NCBI RefSeq assembly: GCF_004337985.1
Contig: NC_043742.1
Span: forward strand, 6,944,641 to 7,008,640
Reading direction: 5' to 3'
Length of the DNA: 64,000 bases
DNA from: Pyricularia pennisetigena
Taxonomy: Eukaryota > Ascomycota > Sordariomycetes > Magnaporthales > Pyriculariaceae
Shown here: positions 46,845-56,433 of the stretch, piece by piece
Layout of the letters: each line of letters begins with the position of its first letter
Numbering within the stretch: position 1 is the stretch's first letter
Notes under the pieces: generated by a model
Told to the model about the DNA's origin: nothing
Databases searched by the model: none
The model's input: only the letters and a program-made list of their open reading frames with translations
Translations under genes and position numbers: made by a program

Positions 46845-48833
46845 CTACGCTGAGGCTGCTGCGGCATCCTTGACGGGATCTTCCTGCGAGCGCCTAAGCA
46901 CATCCATAGCCTCCTCTAGACGGTCCAAAGTCTCATCTCGGCCGAACAACTCCAAAATTGAGTGTACGGCTGGGCCTGGATTTGATCCGAGCAGGAACCA
47001 CCTCCAGAGCTTGTAGTTGGCATGGGGTATCTCGTTTCCTTGGACATCCCGACAACTTATGGCCGAGTGTATCGATGTCATCGAGTCTTTGAGGGTTTCA
47101 GCGTCCCACTTGTCCTCGCTGATACCTTTGAGGGCGTCTTGGATGAGCGCCAGGGCACCATGAACGTCGCCATCCGCGTTGTTGATCGTGATGGAGCCCA
47201 GTGACTTCCGGAGCTGGTCCAAGTTATCACGCAGTTGTTGGCTAGTCGGACGCCAGAAGAGATGCATGTTGCCCTCGACAACCTTTTCAAGCGGCCAAGC
47301 CTTGTTGCTCAAGAGGCGAAGCACTGCGCGGATGTACTCTCGTCTGTCGGCACTATCGTGTTCGCCTTTTAGCGCCGCGTGTAGGCCGTCCGTAGGCTTC
47401 TCAAAGCCACTGAACATGCCGGAGACTGTATCAACGATGGCGCCTATGGAATCATGCCCTGCTGCCGTGTTTTCGTTTTCTAGCTGTCGAACAAGATGTT
47501 GAACCTGGTGATATTGTATCTTGTCGAGGTCTGTGACGATGTCGCCCTTGGTGAATTTCAAATCGAACTGCATTGGTTGCTCTCAAGGGTCAGTATTGGC
47601 ATGTTTTCGGTTCACCAGCTCAACCTTTTCTCTTCTTTCTTTGTTTCCGGTGCAACAACAACGTACGTGCTGGACGAGATCTGAAAGAGTCAGCGCCCCC
47701 TTCTTCGACGGGGCCCGCCAGCCGAGATGGGCCACAAAGTCGACGAGGGCCTCGGGGAGTATGTTTTGTTCTTGGTATGATGATATCTGGATGTCCGAGT
47801 TGCGCTTGCTTAGTTTCTGTCGGTCTTTGTTGACCAGCAAACCGACATGGGCGAATATCGGTTCCTTCCAGCCCAGGGCGTCGTAGAGGTCACAGTGCAT
47901 AGGCGTCGATATCAGCCATTCCTGCCACGAAGAGAGTGGCCTTGATGTTAGCATTGCGTGCAGTTCTCCGTGTGCTCATCTTTTTGTTGAGTATCTCAAC
48001 AGAGGTGCAGGAGAAAATAAACTTACGGCTCCCCTGATGACGTGGGTAACGTCCATAAGGTGGTCATCGACGACATTGGCGAAATGGTACGTCGGGAAGC
48101 CGTCGCTCTTCATGATGATAAAGTCGTCCTCCATGTGCTTCTTTCTGAAGCGACGGTACACGAGATCGGGCACGGCGAATGGCGTGGTGTTGCTCCTGAA
48201 CCTGATCACGTGCGGGTCTCCCCTTGCGGCCCTCTCCTCGGACTCGTCCGCAGACACGGCGAGGCAGGTCCCCGGGTAGCGGCCGGCGGCGGCGCTGTCG
48301 GCCTGGGACGCGAGCTGCGAGGCCGCGAGCTCCTCCTTGGTGCAGAAGCAGCGGTAGGCCCGGCCGGAGTCGAGCAGCTGCCGCGCGTATTTGGCATAGT
48401 GCTCGAGGCGCTCCGACTGCCGGTACGGCCCTCTCGGCCCGCCCACGTCGGGCCCTTCGTCCCAGAACAGACCTGCCCACCTAAGGTCCTGGTAGAGGCG
48501 AGCCTCGGCACCTGGCACGATCCGCGTCCGGTCCGTGTCCTCGAGCCGGAGCAGGAACTGTCCGCCCGTGGCCTTGGCGAGCAGGTAGTTGAACAGGGCG
48601 GTGCGGAGGGAGCCAAGGTGCAGGAACCCGGTTGGGGATGGGGCGAAACGTGTCCGCGCCGGCCTCTCTGCGAGCTTTGTTGCGCTGCTTTGCTGCCGCC
48701 CCGTTGCTGCCGGTCCTGCTGTTGATGATGTTGCTGCCGCTGCGTGGTGGCTAAATTTCCGAACAAGGCGGGTCGTCGTTGCCCGACCGCAGCCGCCGCA
48801 CGCTCTCCATGCTGGCCTTGGCCATCCGAGCAT
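46845..48833 (-). CDS. MSE1: Mitochondrial glutamyl-tRNA synthetase
   Basis: Three exons: 48833-48027, 47921-47667 and 47567-46845, with GT-AG introns of 105 and 99 nt. They give 594 residues. The N-terminus (about 1-55) is rich in Arg, Ala and Ser with no acidic residues, a typical mitochondrial presequence. The class I catalytic core follows: TRFAPSPTGFLHLGSLRTALFN (HIGH-type motif at 72-75 as HLGS), LRLEDTDRTR, and the KMSKS-type motif KLSKR (305-309) in exon 2. The C-terminal helical domain recognises the anticodon. The enzyme charges mitochondrial tRNA-Glu with glutamate; in many mitochondria it also feeds the Gln-tRNA transamidation route. The absence of the N-terminal GST-like domain separates it from the cytosolic GluRS. 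Confidence 0.95.
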
Positions 48834-49272
48834 CGTGTTTGGAGACCCTTCTTTTCAGATGCGTCGGATCAAACTTTTTTTGTTTCAGTCAATTTTTTGG
48901 GGGAGGGGTTACTTTCTTGTCTGGAGAGCGACTTTGATGCATGCTTACATTTTGAAGGTGGTTTCGATTCGCCAACCAATTCAGAAAATCCCAGTGGAGC
49001 TCGCCATCTGGCTTGGGGCGCATTGCACCCCTGTAACAGTTGGCTCGCCCAGCGGTGAGGGTCCGCTGCGCCCCACCCTGAGGTGCCTGAAAAAGTGAGC
49101 TACACGGCAGATGTTTGCTTCTGTTTGGATGTGCCGCTGACATTTACAGACACAATAGAACAAACAGTTGTAGTTGAATAAAACAAAGAAAAAAAGAAAA
49201 GAAAAAAAAAATTGCCTTGACTACAAAAACTAAAAGTAGACACGTTCTACCAAAAGATGGCAGTGCTCCCCA
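48834..49272. other. Spacer between TYR1 3' end and MSE1 start
   Basis: About 440 bases between two minus-strand genes. An A-rich stretch lies at 49180-49211. No gene seen; it should hold the MSE1 promoter. Confidence 0.5.
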
Positions 49273-51367
49273 CTAACTATCCTTGGAGGACTCGAGCACC
49301 GCCTTGACCATCTCGTTCCCGACCTTGATGGCGTCGGCGAACCGCGGCTCAAAGAAGCGCTGCGTGACGATGAACCTCTCACGCCACGTGTCAAAGTGAC
49401 CCAGGCTCACGCACTCTGCCCAACCCCTCGCGGCAAAGGTGAATTCGAGGTCGTCCGACCGGAACGTGTTGTCCTCGATGGCGATGCGTAACGCCTCGTC
49501 CAGCCGCGCAGGGCTGCGAAAGAGGTGCTCCGTGACGCCCAGCCACAGCCGGAACAGCGGCGTCGAGCAGATCATGTGATCGAACGGCACGATGCCCAGC
49601 GCGCTCCAGCAGTCCACCATGGCCAGCAGGCTGAGGTGGTTGTTGGGCAGGATCTGCTGGCGCTCGCCGCCGCCGCCGCCTTCCGGCTTCAGGCTGAAGC
49701 GGTCCAGCAGCCCGTCCTTCAGCAGCGGCCGCTCCTCCCACTTGGGCGCACCCTCGGGGCCAAAGACGCGATCCCGCGCCGCCAGCACCCGCCGCCGCAG
49801 CTCCTCGGCCCGGCCCTCGAGCATGAGCTTGTACAGCTCCGTGGTCGAGCGCGCGTACTGGTCGATCTGCTTGCGCGCCTCGGGGTTGAGTATGGCGAGC
49901 CCGGCGTACACGTGCCACTTTTGCGCGTAGATGCGCAGCATCAGGTTGATCTTTGCGTTCTCGATCCCGCCCACGTACCGCGCCCCTTCCCACGGGAACT
50001 CTTCGGACGCGTGCCACGCCTTGCCCATCGAGAGGAAGGCGGCGTGCGTCACGGCCTGCGTGTCGGCCGTGATGCGGTCGTGCTCGCGCGCTGTGAGTAT
50101 CACCTTTTTGGAGTTGAAGCACTTGAGGATGGCTTCGACTGTTGCTAGCGAGGAGGGGTTATTGGTGCGGTGTGGTATCAGGACCTAGATGTGTGTGCGC
50201 ATGTGTGTCGTGTGTGCTCCCTCCCTCACAGGTCAGTCAGCCCATCCGTGTAAATCAAGGCCAGTTACACGACGTGCCTCCATCACGACGAAAACGTACC
50301 AGAGGCTGTCCTTTGGGGTCTACATTTGGCCCGTGTAGAGAGTGGCATGACACTATGTCCACGTCGCTCGGGAGGTGCTGCTCGAAAGCTTTGATCTCAG
50401 GATCCTTGCAGGACGTCTGGCCGCCGACGATGGCACTCTGCTTGGTAGCTGCAACATGTCGTTCCCTGATAAGCGACTGCATACTCCTTTACGAGCAAGC
50501 TCGGCATCCCAGGGCGTCAACGTCGGAGGGGCCTTCACACATACATGGTCCATACTGGGCTACAACGCGGCCGATGGATGCCGCCTCAACACTGTAGATG
50601 ACGTAGTCGCTAGCTCGAGATACCAGGTGGCCGTTGCGATGAATTGTTATATTATTCTAGTGTAAAAAAGGTCGAAAGGCACCTCTCAGCACCTATTCTC
50701 AAAATGGACAACTCAAGATCACCAAAAGACATGCGCGAACGAGAACACAGAGGCACGGGCAAACCATACGTGTCCAGAGAACTCCTCCCGTAGAGCTTCA
50801 AACTTTTCTTCCTGATCACATGCCAGGATCCTGATCAACCATGACAAAAATTTTACGTGGTTAGTAAGAGCAAGATAGAGCATCTAAGCTCGAGAAGTCA
50901 CTAGAGCCAAGAGCATAAATCCCTATATCTTCACCGATTGTTAGCAATCATTCGGGTGCGTGTGCCGGACAAAAAAAGTGAAGGTTGTGAAGTGTTGCTC
51001 AGACAAGAAATAGTAAGGTAGCTGAGAATATTCATCATGGAAAGTCTTCAACCGTACCGGGGCCATAACGGCTGATCCGGTTAGTCTAGGACGATACTCT
51101 AGCCAAATGCACTCAAGTCATCATCGAAGGGGACTGTGTCCAAGGAGAAAAGAAACTCACCATAAGGTCGTCGTTGTCCAGTGCCGAGTAGCAGATAGAA
51201 CAAAACGTGCCACAAGACAAAAAGAAAGCCAGCGCCATATCCTACCTCCATCCGGCAGCACTGAGCCTCCGGGCATACATCTTGCCCATGTCGCCCATGC
51301 CGATGATTCCGACAACGAAGCTGTCCATGGATGGAAGCCCGTTGGGAGACTGGGTCGACGCCGCCAT
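49273..51367 (-). CDS. TYR1: Prephenate dehydrogenase (NADP+), tyrosine biosynthesis
   Basis: Five exons: 51367-51246, 50830-50770, 50656-50545, 50448-50300 and 50184-49273. The introns of 415, 113, 96 and 115 nt are all GT-AG, and the joined frame gives 451 residues, matching yeast Tyr1 in length. The Rossmann dinucleotide loop is VVGIIGMGDMG (18-28). Family blocks follow across the junctions: GWR-ILACDQEEKFEALREEF, HLVSRASDYVIYSVEAA, YGPSTKQSAIVGGQTSCKDPE, HSLHGPNVDPKGQPLVLIPHR, and near the end FDHMICSTPLFRLWLGVTEHLF. The enzyme oxidatively decarboxylates prephenate to 4-hydroxyphenylpyruvate in the cytosol. I looked for a CPC1/GCN4 site (TGASTCA) in the upstream 437 bases and saw none. 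The first intron is about four times longer than the others. It is divergent from ATS1. Confidence 0.95.
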
Positions 51368-51720
51368 TATCACACCAGTGCCTGGAACTAAGATTCCCGA
51401 GGATTATGCAAGACTCTTAGTTTCGATATAGCAAGATCGGTAGCTGCGGTCCTGGAGTTCAAGTCCAGGGGGGGCAGGTTTGGAATTTGCGAGGAGAAAA
51501 ACAAAAGACAAAGAAAGAGTTTGTCGTGAGCAGAAGTTGAAAAATTCCGTTGCAGAAAAAAAACAGAGGTGGGGATTTAAAGTAATTGACCTGACCCACA
51601 TTCGAGCTGTGGAATTTCGGTGGGGCTGTTTGGTTTGAATATCTTTGCCTTTCATGAGCGACTAAAAACACCCCCTGGCTCCTGAAGGGCAAACATCTAA
51701 CCTTTGGAGGGGGAGGTAAA

Positions 51721-51751
<31 letters not shown>

Positions 51752-51804
51752 TAAAAAAAGGAAAAAAAAAACTAATATCACCATCACTCTCCAAGCCTCT
51801 CAAG
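51368..51804. promoter_or_regulatory. Divergent promoter region, TYR1 and ATS1
   Basis: Some 437 bases between start codons. It holds an (AAT)n microsatellite at 51719-51751, A runs around 51754-51770 just before the ATS1 start, and a small hairpin, CTGGA-GTTCAAG-TCCAG, near 51453-51469. Confidence 0.55.
51719..51751. repeat. (AAT)n microsatellite
   Basis: About eleven trinucleotide units, 55 bases upstream of the ATS1 start codon, so within its promoter or leader. Confidence 0.95.
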
Positions 51805-52965
51805 ATGGACTTTGTATTCGCCCTTGGATCAAACGGCTCAGGTCAACTGGGCATAGGCCACAAAGAAGACATCTCAGTACCCAAGCCGGCACTCTTCTCC
51901 TCGGCAGCAGGCGAGCTCTCGGCTCACCCACCGTCGCCAATCGTCAAGGTCGCGGCCGGCGGGAATCACACCCTGCTCTTGGCCGAGAATGGCGAAATAT
52001 ACAGCACCGGCGATCCGGCCTCCGGAGCATGCGGACTCAAGTCAGCAGCAGCGGCAGGAGACGCAGCCGAGGCAGGCCAATCACGACCGCCCGTCTTCCA
52101 CAAGATCCACCTGCCCGCCGAGCAAATATCCCAAGTTCCGGACCGACTGGTCGCCGCCACCTGGGAGGCGTCAGTGATCACGGGACCCGACGAGCAAGGC
52201 CGGGGGAACAGGCGCGTGTACAGCTTCGGGTGCGGCAGCAAGGGCGAGCTCGGACAGGGCCCTCTCATCATCCGTCTCCCGTTCGCCCAGCCGATTGCAA
52301 ACTTCCCACCGCCAGGGACCGAGGTCGTCGGCCTGTCGGCCTGCATGGGCCACGTCGTCGCCGTGCTGAGCAACGGGGACGCCTACGGCTGGGGTAATGG
52401 GCGAAAAGGGCAGCTGGGCGCGCCGGCAGGCGTCGTCACCGAGCCCCGCAAAATCGAGGGCGTTCCCTTCAAGGTGGTTAAGGCTGCTTGCGGCAAGGAG
52501 TTCACCTGCCTCGTCGGGGAGCCTGGCAGTGGAGATATCGCCGTGATAGGTCTGGACAAATGGAGCGTGCAATCTTCTGCACCAACTTCGGTGCCGGGTT
52601 GGCGAGACCTGCAAGCTAGCTGGGGTAACATCTACGTCTTGCAAGCCGACCGGAGCATCCTCAGCTGGGGTAGGAATGACCACGGACAACTGGCGCCATC
52701 GGGGCTGCCCAGAATGTCACAGATTGCGGTCGGCAGTGAGCATGTCGTCGCCATAGACGAGGCACGCGAAACTGTCGCTGCCTGGGGTTGGGGTGAACAT
52801 GGAAACTGTGGTCCTGGTCCTCAAGTTCAAGGTGACAATTCACAAGGGAAAACTGGGTGGACTGTCATCGCCTCCGCCAAACATATTCCCCCTGGTTCCT
52901 CTATTACAGCTATTGGTGCTGGTTGCGCCACCAGTTGGGTTATGATTGGAAAACATGCTAGCTAA
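51805..52965 (+). CDS. ATS1: RCC1-repeat protein ATS1/KTI13
   Basis: Single exon of 386 residues with RCC1-type blades throughout: FALGSNGSGQLGIGHKED at the start, AAGGNHTLLLAENGEIYSTG, YSFGCGSKGELGQGP, SACMGHVVAVLSNGDAYGWGNGRKGQLG, AACGKEFTCLV, SILSWGRNDHGQLAPSGL, IAVGSEHVVAIDE and AWGWGEHGNCGPGP. These make a complete seven-bladed propeller with a C-terminal ISS of AIGAGCATSWVMIG. Length and layout fit yeast Ats1/Kti13 (333 residues), first found as an alpha-tubulin suppressor and now known as the partner of Kti11/Dph3 in Elongator-dependent tRNA wobble modification and diphthamide synthesis. A different small RCC1-type protein cannot be excluded. Converges on RAD9 with about 146 bases between stops. 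Confidence 0.87.
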   Translation: MDFVFALGSNGSGQLGIGHKEDISVPKPALFSSAAGELSAHPPSPIVKVAAGGNHTLLLAENGEIYSTGDPASGACGLKSAAAAGDAAEAGQSRPPVFHKIHLPAEQISQVPDRLVAATWEASVITGPDEQGRGNRRVYSFGCGSKGELGQGPLIIRLPFAQPIANFPPPGTEVVGLSACMGHVVAVLSNGDAYGWGNGRKGQLGAPAGVVTEPRKIEGVPFKVVKAACGKEFTCLVGEPGSGDIAVIGLDKWSVQSSAPTSVPGWRDLQASWGNIYVLQADRSILSWGRNDHGQLAPSGLPRMSQIAVGSEHVVAIDEARETVAAWGWGEHGNCGPGPQVQGDNSQGKTGWTVIASAKHIPPGSSITAIGAGCATSWVMIGKHAS

Positions 52966-53111
52966 ATCGGGTTCCGGAAAGGATCCGCAATACATTAGGG
53001 TGGCAAAATCTGACTTTTCGGATAACAACAGCAGCTCAAAATCTTAAGAGCTCTTGATCTCTAACCGGGACGAGGTTTCCATGGATGCGGAGCAGGAGTC
53101 ACAATATACCC

Positions 53112-54791
53112 TCAGGAGAAGAGGCCGAACCGCCGCACGTCCGAGAGCAGCTGGGTTGGCTCAATCTCGGAGGGCAGACCAGTGTCGTAGGAGTCCTCTC
53201 GGCGGGGTTCGGACGGAGCACTGAGATTAGGCCGGTCGCTAATCCGTAGGGTAGGCGGGTTCTGTGTAGGCAATGACTAAGTTAGCCATGTCCCGGAAAC
53301 TTTTTCTTGAGGTTTTGCCGCGTCGACTACTTACAGGCGCGTTGCTTGCATCCCAACCCAGGGCACCATTTTCTTCTCCGTTTTCATCCTCCTCATTGAC
53401 AGGCTCCCACATTGGATCATCGTCTTGGGCAACAAACATAGACTCTGATCGCATTGTTGATATGGGGGGCGGTACCGGCGGTGGTCGCATCTCAAATTGT
53501 GACGGCCGAGTTGGGGGTGGAGGCATCATGACATTGGGCTCCCGAGCTTGCGAGCGTTCTTGCACTTGTTGTGTAGGTACTCTCGAGTTTGAGGCGGCCC
53601 GGCCAGATGTCGCGTCGAGACCAGGCTTGGGTGTTTTTGTGACTCGGCCCTTGCGAGTCTTGGGGTCGGCAGGAGTTCTCTCTCCAACCGTCATGAGAAT
53701 AAACTCGCAGAGTATGCCATCAGTGGTGTAGTAGAGTTTCATTGGACGGCCGGGGTTGGAATATCTAGCGGAAAGATCTCCCGCTGTGGTGGTGGCATGT
53801 TGCAGAATAGCCCTGAAGTCCTTTACTGGAATGATAGTGTGCAGTTTCTCCTCAACCTCGATGTCGTCAAACTCATCCATCTCAACTGCAATAGAGGTGT
53901 GTAATGGCTTTTTAAGAATAGCTGTGCGTGCAGGTATGGAATGTTAGACTTGATGGCAATGTTTCGGGGGCGGCGGCTAGGGAAATAAATACCCACCGGC
54001 ATCGTTTGAGAGTCTGTAATCTTTCTCAGTGTAGCATGCAAAGTTGACGACACCCTCGCCCTCGGTATGGATGTCAAGCAAGTCGATGCCAGGACCAAAG
54101 TGGTCCATTAGTTGACGTAATGTGCGTGACGCGATGGTCCAGTGGTTGACGGCTTCAGCAGGGTCAAACTTGACCCTTGTAGGAGCCTTTGCCTCAAACG
54201 GTAGACTGTGGGTTGCCGTGATTCCTACGAGACTCGAATGTGAGAAAGAATACTACATGATGCCGTTGGTGTTTGAACAGCTACTGACCATTTCTGCATA
54301 TGATTTGAGCAACAAAGCGGCTCTTGGTGCCTGGTCCGTCGTTTATGGCGACGTCACATCTCTCAATGGTTGTTTCCCTTTCCCTATCTCGGCCTGGATC
54401 ACCACCAACACGGACTCGAAATACCGACAGCAAGGCCTAGGTAGACACGTCGCAAGATATCAGTCACTTGGCCATGCAATCGGTGGCAAGTAAAACTCGT
54501 ATGGAGCTGGCGCAGCATTCAGTGAGCAGCTGAACTTGCCCTAATGTATAGAATGCAGTAGAAGCGGTCCCTGTACTGAGCGCTGCCCTCGAATGAATAT
54601 CGCGAAAAGAAGCGGTTCAGGTTGAAGATGAAGGATATGTGGGCCGACTTGGTTGCGTTGAGCCCCGTCAGGATAAACTTATCCTTGGTGGCATCGAGAG
54701 AGACGTCGTCACAGAACTTCAAGAGACAGCTCAAGGCGTTCTGCAGCGCAACGACGCCATCCTCGCTCAGGGTGAAGTTCAAAATGGCCAT
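53112..54791 (-). CDS. RAD9: DNA damage checkpoint clamp subunit RAD9 (9-1-1 complex)
   Basis: Five exons: 54791-54540, 54436-54289, 54224-53997, 53921-53335 and 53261-53112. They join in frame to 454 residues. The clamp fold covers about residues 1-290: MAILNFTLSEDGVVALQNAL at the start, FILTGLNATKSAH, YIR-ALLSVFR across intron 1, TIERCDVAINDG, KSRFVAQIICRNG-ITATHSLPFE, then ILKKPLHTSIAVEMDEF and PMKLYYTTDGILCEFILMTVG. The disordered tail has Pro/Met-rich runs and ends in DVRRFGLFS, as in other fungal Rad9 proteins. Rad9 with Rad1 and Hus1 forms the PCNA-like ring that recruits the ATR activator at damaged DNA. Intron 1 appears to start with GC, not GT (AGG|GCAAGT); the other introns are GT-AG. 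An ATG upstream in the same frame exists, but the family start is the one used. Confidence 0.92.
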
Positions 54792-55351
54792 CGTTCCGCA
54801 AACCTCCCCGTGACTGCAGAAGTCGAAGTTACAGTGGTCCGCAGTGACGGCGAAGGAAACCGTCCAATTGGACTGATGTCTCAGCAACTAGACTAGCGTA
54901 GAACTACTGTTGAATAAGCCGTGTGTTAAAAGTTTAGGCCAGTCAGCTGAGGTTGTCAGCGAGCTAGGCGTTTTTGCACATCGCCTCAAAGTAATGACCT
55001 GCGGCCTCCGGTTCCTGGGCATGAACGATCAGGACCTTGGGCTTCCCGACTTGGCAGTTGGTCGTAACATTCCTGCGTGGGACCGGCAGAATCAGCAGTC
55101 GGCGTCCGCAGTCATGGCATTTCGTGGACTGCCCCACCAAAAGCGGATGAACACAATTCATACTACACGGTATGCACCAACTCTAGCAAATATGAATAAT
55201 GCATTGAACAAAGGAGCAAATGAAAGAAGAAGAAAAAATTGGCATTTGAGAAGATTATCAGAGAAAAATATTCCATAAAACAACAGTTGTTTTTTGTTTT
55301 GGCTTTGCGTTTACATACTGTAAGCTTAATCCCAACGCCTTAACCTGTCAG
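54792..55351. promoter_or_regulatory. Spacer upstream of RAD9
   Basis: About 560 bases between RAD9 and the small secreted protein gene, both on the minus strand. The end near 55215-55280 is A-rich. Short frames here are not coding-like. Confidence 0.5.
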
Positions 55352-55708
55352 TTAGCCCGTATAACTGGCACCCTTCCTAGCATTCAGCAGCTTGGAATTA
55401 AAACTGCTATAAACTCTGACGCCATAAAGGTCGAGGTGGAACTCATTCCCCGATTTTGGTTGAATACCCTGGATCTTGTCATCTTGGACTACAAATGACA
55501 CCCTTCCTGAAAGCCCTGCCTTTGCGTAGTCCAAATACATCCGATCGTTTGTGTCATAAAATTCTTTTGAGGCAAGTTCTCCCGGAAGATTGTGGTGGGT
55601 AAGGGTAACCATATACTTCTGCCTCGGCCCAGAAGCATAGATGCTAAGCGCGGCGCTAACGCTGAGCGCAAGCATAGTCGCTGAAAGGAGAGCGATCTTG
55701 TAGTTCAC
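55352..55708 (-). CDS. Small predicted secreted protein without cysteines
   Basis: A single exon of 118 residues. The N-terminus MNYKIALLSATMLALSVSA is a good signal peptide: a basic residue, a hydrophobic core and a small-residue cleavage region ending SVSA. The mature part of about 99 residues alternates hydrophobic and polar residues (KYMVTLTHHNL, GRVSFVVQDDKIQGI, FHLDLYGVRVYSSF), suggesting a small beta-rich domain, and it contains no cysteine. I recognise no named family. Size, secretion signal and position in an AT-rich spacer fit a lineage-specific secreted protein of the kind screened as candidate effectors in plant-associated fungi, but that role is inference only. The stop is followed by an ordinary spacer. 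A TTTAATATATG stretch about 40 bases upstream of the ATG may serve as a TATA-like element. Confidence 0.7.
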   Translation of the reverse strand: MNYKIALLSATMLALSVSAALSIYASGPRQKYMVTLTHHNLPGELASKEFYDTNDRMYLDYAKAGLSGRVSFVVQDDKIQGIQPKSGNEFHLDLYGVRVYSSFNSKLLNARKGASYTG

Positions 55709-56433
55709 AATGGTGAATTTTTAAAGGACAAAACAATAGGTTGCAAGTTTTTAATATATGTAGGTGCTCTGAGAGGTGTGGCGCATGTGGGGGCAAGTCC
55801 TTTCTCATCGAGAAACTGTTTGCGGTTTTGATAGATTTCAGTCCGAGTTATATTTTTTTAACAACAGCGTCAATGCACTTGACATATCGTTGAGAGTCAT
55901 CCTCGTGATTAATTTTTGGTCTTATCAAGAATTAAACTCAAAAGGGAAACTGCAAATAGGGATCACCTTGGATATATGCCAATTTCCATGGTTGAACCGG
56001 AGTAATTCTAGTTCTCGTGCGATTCCTGCTGTTGTAAATGCGGCGTGCGCGGAAAATCCCAGATGCTGCCTTGCATTGCCCGTTCGTTGCAGAGGCTAAA
56101 CCCAATCCTGACGAGCGCGCGGCAAGGCGGGTCCAGCCAGGCGCAACCGGCGCCGACCAGGGGCTTTTCTGTCAGTTAACTGTTGATTGCTAATGCTTGA
56201 CATATCTCTTGGCAGACCTTTCGGCTGCCGATTTTGGTTTTGGACCAGTGAATTTTGTTTAAAAAAACATTGCATCTGGACTTGTTATCAGGCTTGTACA
56301 GTAGATCTCGGCGGCCGGCTCTATATTAAATATTGTAGTCGTCAGCTTGCCGCTTTTATCTTGTTCTTTTGTTACTTCTCTTTTTTTTCTGTTTCTATTC
56401 TTTCGTAGTCAGCGCGCTTTGCAAGGTTAGGGC
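55709..56433. promoter_or_regulatory. Divergent region, small secreted protein and hemerythrin-like gene
   Basis: About 725 bases, AT-rich in the left part (55700-55990) and GC-rich around 56090-56160 (GCGCGCGGCAAGGCGGG). A CT-rich block with T runs at 56370-56400 directly precedes the hemerythrin-like gene, as in many fungal promoters. Confidence 0.5.

Noticed and set aside
51453..51469. Hairpin CTGGA-GTTCAAG-TCCAG resembling a tRNA T arm
   Set aside because: The loop register is wrong for TTCRA, and no acceptor, D or anticodon stems surround it.
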